A stretch of 5,477 nucleotides of DNA from assembly GCA_021782055.1 (NCBI GenBank), contig JAJXVP010000197.1:1-5477 (forward strand), written 5' to 3'. This DNA is from a bacterium. GTDB lineage: Bacteria; Spirochaetota; Spirochaetia; JABEVK01. The notes under the pieces are model-generated. The model was given only the letters and a program-made list of their open reading frames with translations, ran no database searches and had not been told where the DNA came from. This document shows positions 5,194-5,477 of the stretch, one piece after another; position 1 is the stretch's first letter, and every line of letters starts with the position of its first letter. The position numbers were made by a program, and so were the translations under genes.

Positions 5194-5475
5194 TTACAAA
5201 CCGAAGGACTTAAGAAGACCGTCAGCCGTACCTTCGAGAACCGTTTGCTCGAAATAGTTGGGGTTTTCTAGCTTGCGGCGAACCTCGGCAATGCGGTCTT
5301 CGCGTACTTCAGGGGACGAACGAACCGCTTCACGGGCGGCCAATAATTCCGCTTGGGCCTTGGCTTCGGTGGAGACTTCAATAGAATCTGACCGCACCGC
5401 TTCCGACGCCTTTTTAGGCGAGTCTGTCTTATTGAGATTTTTGACGGGTTCCACAGGACCCATGCGGTCAATCAT
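5194..5475 (-). CDS. flgM: Anti-sigma-28 factor FlgM
   Basis: 93-residue FlgM, the cytoplasmic (in most flagellated bacteria also exported) inhibitor of the flagellar sigma factor FliA, which holds late flagellar genes off until the hook-basal body is complete. The N-terminal half is polar and likely disordered (IDRMGPVEPV, then Lys/Ser/Ala-rich). SIEVSTEAKAQAEL is followed by the conserved C-terminal helical block EVREDRIAEVRRKLENPNYFEQTVLEGTADGLLKSFG, split here only by reading order, which in the family binds sigma-28. The first helix pair and the length fit treponemal FlgM. Start: ATG at 5475, but the codon before it is cut by the window edge and reads xTG, so a start one codon upstream (for example MMIDR) is possible. 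It heads the visible minus-strand cluster; its promoter is outside. Confidence 0.9.
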   Translation of the reverse strand: MIDRMGPVEPVKNLNKTDSPKKASEAVRSDSIEVSTEAKAQAELLAAREAVRSSPEVREDRIAEVRRKLENPNYFEQTVLEGTADGLLKSFGL

Positions 5476-5477
5476 CA

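Noticed and set aside
1..5477. Mobile element, defence system or phage region
   Set aside because: No transposase, integrase, terminal repeats, restriction, toxin-antitoxin or phage proteins were seen; the genes look like ordinary chromosomal ones.

Overview
The window most resembles a spirochaete, probably Treponema or a close relative, of moderate GC content. Three things point there: a treponemal-looking anti-sigma factor FlgM at the right edge, a cyclophilin-FKBP fusion protein (a domain order reported from treponemes and some Bacteroidetes), and a Cys-rich SlyD. This is inference from remembered family features; no search was run.

Left part (1-1050). The 3' part of a plus-strand cyclophilin-FKBP fusion gene runs in from the left edge. 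It converges on a minus-strand tRNA-Ser(CGA), whose intrinsic terminator has its T-tract lying on the stop codon of the fusion gene. A 113-bp gap (945-1057) then holds two divergent sigma70-type promoters. One serves the tRNA. The other serves a secreted protein of the PQQ-dependent glucose/sorbosone dehydrogenase fold. The tRNA promoter carries a perfect 8-bp inverted repeat centred on its -35 element. The dehydrogenase promoter has its -10 box only 7 nt before the likely ATG, so that mRNA is predicted to be leaderless.

Right part (2139-5477). This is a compact minus-strand cluster, in transcription order: flgM, an iron-alcohol-dehydrogenase-like protein that has lost its recognisable metal ligands, a putative lipoprotein of unknown function, hpt (hypoxanthine phosphoribosyltransferase) and slyD. 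The middle genes are tightly coupled, with a GTGA overlap and then a stop codon embedded in the Shine-Dalgarno of hpt. slyD also has its own promoter in the hpt-slyD gap and again almost no leader. It converges with the dehydrogenase gene across 28 bp with no strong terminator.

Proline isomerisation recurs here: the fusion protein has a cyclophilin and an FKBP domain, and SlyD adds another FKBP-type domain. Two proteins look like pseudoenzymes that keep the fold but not key catalytic residues. I see no transposase, CRISPR array, phage gene or defence system, and no gene-free stretch longer than 300 bases.
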